Shown: positions 13,001 through 15,510 of the stretch, piece by piece
Position numbering within the stretch: the stretch's first letter is position 1
Layout: the number at the start of each line of letters is the position of its first letter
Source of the DNA: W0P28-013 sp963593685
GTDB lineage: Bacteria; Bacteroidota; Bacteroidia; Bacteroidales; Paludibacteraceae
Reading direction: 5' to 3'
Assembly: GCA_963593685.1 (NCBI GenBank)
Contig: CAVBBP010000057.1
Coordinates: 1-15,510, forward strand
DNA length: 15,510 nucleotides
Made by a program: the position numbers and the translations under genes
Notes under the pieces: generated by a model
What the model was told of the DNA's origin: nothing
The model's input: only the letters and a program-made list of their open reading frames with translations
Databases searched by the model: none

Positions 13001-15510
13001 ACTGCTGCAGCAAACGGGCGAGGTGGTGTAGGTGTTGCTGGGCTTGCGCACATAGAGGTAGAGGATCAACGAACTGCTGCTGTAATCGTTGAACATAACA
13101 ACAGAACCAGACTTATAACCCGACAGATAGTTGGTGCCGCTGGCTTGCTGTACGGTAACTTTGGCATAACCTGCTTCTGGGTGCGTGAATTTGTATCTAG
13201 TCGATGGGTCTTTGCTCAAGACGAGATTGCCATCGGTAACTGTCAGATAGGTGCCTGTGCTGTGGCTCAAAAAGGCGTAACCGTTGGTGGCGTCGCCCAC
13301 AAGTTTCCAAACTATCGTGTTGTCGGCAACGCCCTGAATTTCGTCAATGCCATCGACTTCTGTTGTGGTAACTGCTTTTGTTGCCAGTTTGCCGCTGGTA
13401 GTGGCTGCATTGCAGGTGAGTGCATATTCGGCACTGTTGTAGTAAGCCGTCAAAATATAGTCGTCGCCGCTGTTCAATTCGTCGGGTACATTGGCTATCC
13501 AAAAATCGCTGCTGACGCTGCCGCCGCTGGTGCGATAGACGGCATAGAGTGTCTTTGCGCCTGTGATGGTGTAGGGGAAAGTTACCTCGGTGTAGGTGCT
13601 GGCGTCGGTTACTGGCGTTTCGCTCCAGCCGTCGAAGGTGTAGCCGGTGCAGGTGCCAGAGAATGCGGGTGCCGAGGCGATGGTGCTTTGGGCGTAGTCG
13701 TCGGTTTCCCAAATTACATCGCCATTTTGGTCGCGGAATACCACCTTAACTCTCTCACAGCCAGTCGTTTGGTAGCCCACATCGGCGGTGCTGGTGGCGG
13801 TGCCGCTGGTGGCGGTGATGGTGGCTGTGCCGCTTTCGGTCGATTGGCCTGCGGTGGCGGTGTAGGTAACGGTAACCGCTTGGCTGCTCACCTTGCCGTC
13901 GGTAGGTGTGATGGTGGCTGGCGAAAGCGTGATGCGTGTGTCGTTGCTTGTGAGCGCAATGTCGGTAGTGCCAAGGTTATAGCCGCTCACCGTGAGAGTG
14001 GCTGTGGCCTCGGCGCCGCAGAGTGCTTGCAGTGTGGCGGGCGACACCGCCGTGATGTTCACCACTGGGGTTTCGGTAACGGTAATAGTCGCCGTGGCGT
14101 TTTGTGCGCAGTAGGTGCCGTTTTTGGGCTGACTGGCGCTGATGGTGTAGGTGCCAGCGGCCGAGAAGGTTACGCTGTTGCCGCCGAAGGTAACGCCCTC
14201 CGAAGGCGATGCGCTGTAGGTTACCGCGCCGCCATTGCCGCCAGCGGTAGAGAGCGTGGTGCTGGCTGTGCCGCTCTCGCCAAGGTTGAGCGAGGCCTCT
14301 GCGCTTGTGAGCGAGAGTGCCGTCGCTGGCGCATCGCACGCCTCACACGCCGTTTGGTAGTCGGAGTAGGTGGGAGCTACAACCACAAGTTTTGTCGGAC
14401 GCGACTGTGCGCCCATTGTGATTTTAATCGCCGCTGTTGCATCGGTAGGAGTAACAGTAACAACAGTAGAATCGCTACTAATCGCCGCTGTTGCATTTGT
14501 ATATGTACTACTCCACAACGCTTTTGCATAGGCTTTAGTTGCTGTTATTTTAATTGCGGAAAATGTTGCTAATGGCGTAATTGTAATGATGTGACTTTGA
14601 TACCATCTTGGTTCTTTGGTATAATTAGAACCTACTGCTGTTGAACTTTCACCTTTTTCCTGCGTAATGGTAGCCACACCGCTTAAAGTCCATGTAATAG
14701 CACTATTAGCATAAGTGCCTGTTGATATAATATCCGTTTCGATTTCAGTGCCTTCTGTGGCAAACACCGCATAGTAGGTTTTGTCGCTGGTGATGGTGGT
14801 GGTGGGTGCGGTGGTAAAGAGGTCGGCAGGTGCGGTGGTGGTGGGTGTGCTGCCTATGTTGGTTTCGCTCCAGCCCACAAACACCTTGCCAGAGCAGCCG
14901 CTCGGCACCGTGGGGGCGGTGGGCAGCGTGGCTATCTTACCGCCCGAGGTTTGCTCGGTAGTAACAACACCATCCACCGACCAATTTATGGCGTATTCGG
15001 TGGTGGGAGCGGCGGAATAAGTAACAACATAAGAAGCCGCATTTACAAGAATGTTTTTGCCGAATGTCGTTACTTTCATCATGAAACCTGTCGCTCCCGA
15101 CAAGTTACTCGTAAAGGTAGCATACACATATGCTGTGTTGTTTGCGCCGCTTTTGTTTACTGGAGTAACAACAACTCCATCTCCTATGGTATTACCACTA
15201 TTATCAACGAGATAGATGGTTATCTTTGAAGTAGTTGCACCGTTTTGTAAACACTTGAAACCAACCTTAATTTCAGTAATATTATTGATCGAAAAATCCG
15301 CTATGCTCTTGTTAGTCAGAGTACCATTGACTTTTTTATAGCCATAGGGTTGAGAAAAATAACTCTCATTACCACTGGCAGTCCAATCAGCATTTGCCGA
15401 AGATAAATCCCATGTTTGCTCTTTCGTTTCCGCTGCGGCGTTATTTATGGCGAGAGTGAGTAGCAGGCAGAGTGCTGCGCAGTGGCGCAGTGCGCTGCTG
15501 CGCAATTTCA
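7064..15510 (-). CDS. Giant T9SS-exported modular surface protein
   Basis: About 2813 residues, predicted to be exported by Sec and then T9SS. Counting from the TTG at 15505: signal peptide 1-25, N-terminal beta domain (28-165), InlB-like repeat (168-249), beta domain (251-385), two Ig-like modules (390-581), InlB-like repeat (584-658), trefoil-like domain (about 665-820), Ig-like (835-916), beta-sandwich (917-1046), InlB-like repeat (1048-1126), second trefoil-like domain (1135-1276), linker, another such domain (1420-1575), FN3 (1581-1666), FN3-like with YYFRAYATNEVGTGY (1667-1770), Ig-like (to 1860), lamin-tail domain (about 1897-2055, ELFFSKYYEATGN and IYNGT), a beta-rich region with IRDNAKLEV and GWNYIGNPF (2186-2730), and the T9SS type A sorting domain (2742-2813, VRIVDAIGRVL and GAYLIQV). 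No enzyme motif seen. The window holds TG of a probable ATG (base 15511 outside), giving MKLRSS; TTG at 15505 is the fallback start. The 231-residue gene follows 54 bp downstream. Confidence 0.92.
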   Translation of the reverse strand, partial: KLRSSALRHCAALCLLLTLAINNAAAETKEQTWDLSSANADWTASGNESYFSQPYGYKKVNGTLTNKSIADFSINNITEIKVGFKCLQNGATTSKITIYLVDNSGNTIGDGVVVTPVNKSGANNTAYVYATFTSNLSGATGFMMKVTTFGKNILVNAASYVVTYSAAPTTEYAINWSVDGVVTTEQTSGGKIATLPTAPTVPSGCSGKVFVGWSETNIGSTPTTTAPADLFTTAPTTTITSDKTYYAVFATEGTEIETDIISTGTYANSAITWTLSGVATITQEKGESSTAVGSNYTKEPRWYQSHIITITPLATFSAIKITATKAYAKALWSSTYTNATAAISSDSTVVTVTPTDATAAIKITMGAQSRPTKLVVVAPTYSDYQTACEACDAPATALSLTSAEASLNLGESGTASTTLSTAGGNGGAVTYSASPSEGVTFGGNSVTFSAAGTYTISASQPKNGTYCAQNATATITVTETPVVNITAVSPATLQALCGAEATATLTVSGYNLGTTDIALTSNDTRITLSPATITPTDGKVSSQAVTVTYTATAGQSTESGTATITATSGTATSTADVGYQTTGCERVKVVFRDQNGDVIWETDDYAQSTIASAPAFSGTCTGYTFDGWSETPVTDASTYTEVTFPYTITGAKTLYAVYRTSGGSVSSDFWIANVPDELNSGDDYILTAYYNSAEYALTCNAATTSGKLATKAVTTTEVDGIDEIQGVADNTIVWKLVGDATNGYAFLSHSTGTYLTVTDGNLVLSKDPSTRYKFTHPEAGYAKVTVQQASGTNYLSGYKSGSVVMFNDYSSSSLILYLYVRKPSNTYTTSPVCCSSGQEVTVTPASQSINLVNGTASTTVATTLASGVTYSLYPTTGATIATDGTFTATAAGVYTIIATYSDGSCSSTGSNYVAVTKLPVFEAPAIDQAAFTVECGDTTSMNSAATSMNSAATITLGTNCNLTKTVTVTAPDGFLVSTNKTDKTKYDKSVTLTPVASTQSPNYGKITNNIYVRAYAPVASNTPYSGDITFSGDEIETQTIAVSSTVTCTEYAIVFNNRGAVQVTKSGWATTTVDAAADPTGVCTTPVAYEFVGWSEEKITGSATSVSLVTFPYTIPKGGKTLYAVYRYSEDGSTGPSKVGLSAITDGGKYFITATYNSAEYVLKAAKFSAGGGSAVEFNPTTIDESAAWTFTKYGTAENQWYIKSGDNYLYCIKDNNGLTCGTTSDYFTASASDETSTTIKLKDNNQDRYVSLYNNSNWSCYTNSSGVQDIQLYKLVSYSYTTSPTCGPYLLITGGREVYVTSGNAGSTRSSVQSQDTIRFVAGALKQNTDGSAPQVQVFANQAKYQHNVSDGTLNRNISTAINQTVTPNGDEYTIEGTIVVTYKPTAYNTRETVRIVPHITYNTNATLDSATVYARALPEKFVIAAKNGDKWYALPADMATSGTYAGNGQLVVNDAADPTEATYAPCNTIYTFDGMPNSSGSDLRYARFVGLGSKYLWASSEGNTGIQNYAATATGANQSYNWLLQTTDLVTYTIGNAQNSRSLSLSTASSTLNNFGMYANSNITALRILPMVDSCAYNVAPQGLRVSAKKSTELTLVWGAVAGADAYQYSTDSTTWTDIAGIDLAAPSLTRTGLTAGTEYTIYIRAKHGTTTHICSDVAKIVATTANCDNPPTVTAAGAVTQDCGVVALGSDFSLTTTVQSATLCPATAYGIEYSTDKTFATGVQQVEITATSGAIANLVTIDAPGDYYFRAYATNEVGTGYSDLLNGGAHVDITGVAGLKIMFENDDNTAPLVAGKAKKRVVYYSASPAAVSWSVSGGGTIADGYFTASAMGVYTITATQAADGDYCAATATAIIEVRTPRYHSLITNCAKLNNGNIEVINQHRGYMDVAVDSADIVKITIVRDNTGQSTGVTGNVADELFFSKYYEATGNVKLFAIYNGTKDKIDLASYTVKIGRVSSKDVASWASTIDLSAYGKEKGYIGAGEEIIVYSTGSDYPNCKTSTVNDCSIIDCVKNKGKFDFSTAYLNTSAVVFGGHQQLVLCKNTNPIDILGSITANSASGMPVKVTESPTWGDDNGWVGYGENIQNPSEKIAISMNRSLLIRKNTVTSGANTLTENINSRFNTLGTYSSTDPSQCVEGEWNGMQIPKSDSDDGVAASCNGFEYVASFDYKEYFQRYEPISDSIKITAPGVRNEDGTFRISAGDIIMDGFTDFSDLSCSSIKIQGFKEGSDKPSTTLDYKVPIIVDASTTTKDEALFGFDGKGRAICPDCDVVIRDNAKLEVAKGGYNQLRDVYVYHTGRLQIAEGYTYNTRHVYVSSDNNDVGYALVEGTLSALLGVGHYKRIDALAWYDFALPYDCKVADIARSNGKSLGEYGTDWFIKYYDGQKRAITGTPNGATNNGTWVHVPANGTLKAGVGYIIGIGGLHEVAPNLPQYKVRISLPNVSGQIYTETNVSDQQLPVVGYTGAAAERLPCHRGWNYIGNPFISRFDGKAQKPEWSTELLLNGYYTDPKDGETYTNENPYEDIYVAVNDPTDPNYNWVQSQASEANLLPFRAFFVQAVSDGKVDFVKTARNLPAGAPASRAATNASSVSQFNLVLTNASGVAGTTCVMIGDQFNRTYEVGHDMLRMINKAQTYPQPYTIDSAGYAMIRQAIDRETPVNQTIPVGFYLRTKGNYTFSIDRLQGMSRYDAVYLEDNTLHTTTDLLLGDYTFAAAAGTTEGRFSLHLRASSVPTDITDPEGGVPVVYRHGDALVIESLPAGAQVRIVDAIGRVLHQQRADGNTITFHAPVRGAYLIQVVSGNDSYSIKTIL
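11718..11753. repeat. Perfect 12-bp inverted repeat inside the giant gene
   Basis: TTTGTATAACAA (11718-11729) and TTGTTATACAAA (11742-11753) are exact reverse complements separated by 12 nt. They lie in the second trefoil-like domain of the 2813-residue protein and code for the residues LYNNSNWSCYTN. The surrounding sequence is AT-richer than the rest of the gene. Confidence 0.85.
12651..12692 (-). repeat. 21-bp in-frame tandem duplication
   Basis: The plus-strand 21-mer at 12651-12671 is repeated exactly at 12672-12692. It gives two copies of SMNSAAT (residues 939-952) in the beta-sandwich after the fourth Ig-like module. The identity at all 21 positions, including third codon positions, suggests a recent slippage event. 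Confidence 0.93.

Overview
The window reads as chromosomal DNA from a member of the Bacteroidota, probably Bacteroidales. The basis is a 2813-residue secreted protein ending in a type IX secretion (T9SS) sorting domain, Listeria-Bacteroides (InlB-like) repeats in two giant proteins, a TACCTTTG box of the TAnnTTTG promoter type upstream of serS, and mostly leaderless-looking AT-rich start regions. I cannot assign a genus. All four supported protein genes lie on the minus strand. The long plus-strand ORFs are antisense shadows of the giant genes.

Read in the direction of transcription (right to left): (1) 15510-7064, a giant modular cell-surface protein with signal peptide, three InlB-like repeats, several Ig-like, FN3 and trefoil-like modules, a lamin-tail domain and a C-terminal T9SS sorting domain. 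Its start codon sits at or just beyond the window edge. (2) 7009-6314, a 231-residue Ser/Gly/Ala-rich protein with two membrane segments and a PEP-like C-terminal tail, 54 bp downstream and probably co-transcribed. (3) 6313-5596, a 718-bp gene-free stretch packed with repeats: a ~225-bp element with two 64-bp inverted arms, then a nested tandem array (118-bp unit containing a GTTGATTG 8-mer array). (4) 5595-1876, a second modular secreted protein of 1239 residues with five InlB-like repeats but no recognisable T9SS domain, ending in a strong intrinsic terminator. (5) 1875-1481, another repeat-rich spacer. (6) 1480-203, serS, encoding seryl-tRNA synthetase, the only housekeeping gene. (7) 202-1, a segment bounded by a 20-bp imperfect inverted repeat.

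The two giant proteins share several module types and are probably paralogous surface adhesins or binding proteins; nothing in either looks like an enzyme active site. The small membrane protein behind the larger one may assist or anchor it, but this is inference from position only. The window is also rich in small repeats: two REP-like palindromes sharing a GTAGGG head, one of which forms part of a coding C-terminus; a 19-mer found upstream of both serS and the 1239-residue gene; and short in-frame tandem duplications. I found no tRNA, rRNA, CRISPR array, transposase or toxin-antitoxin gene.
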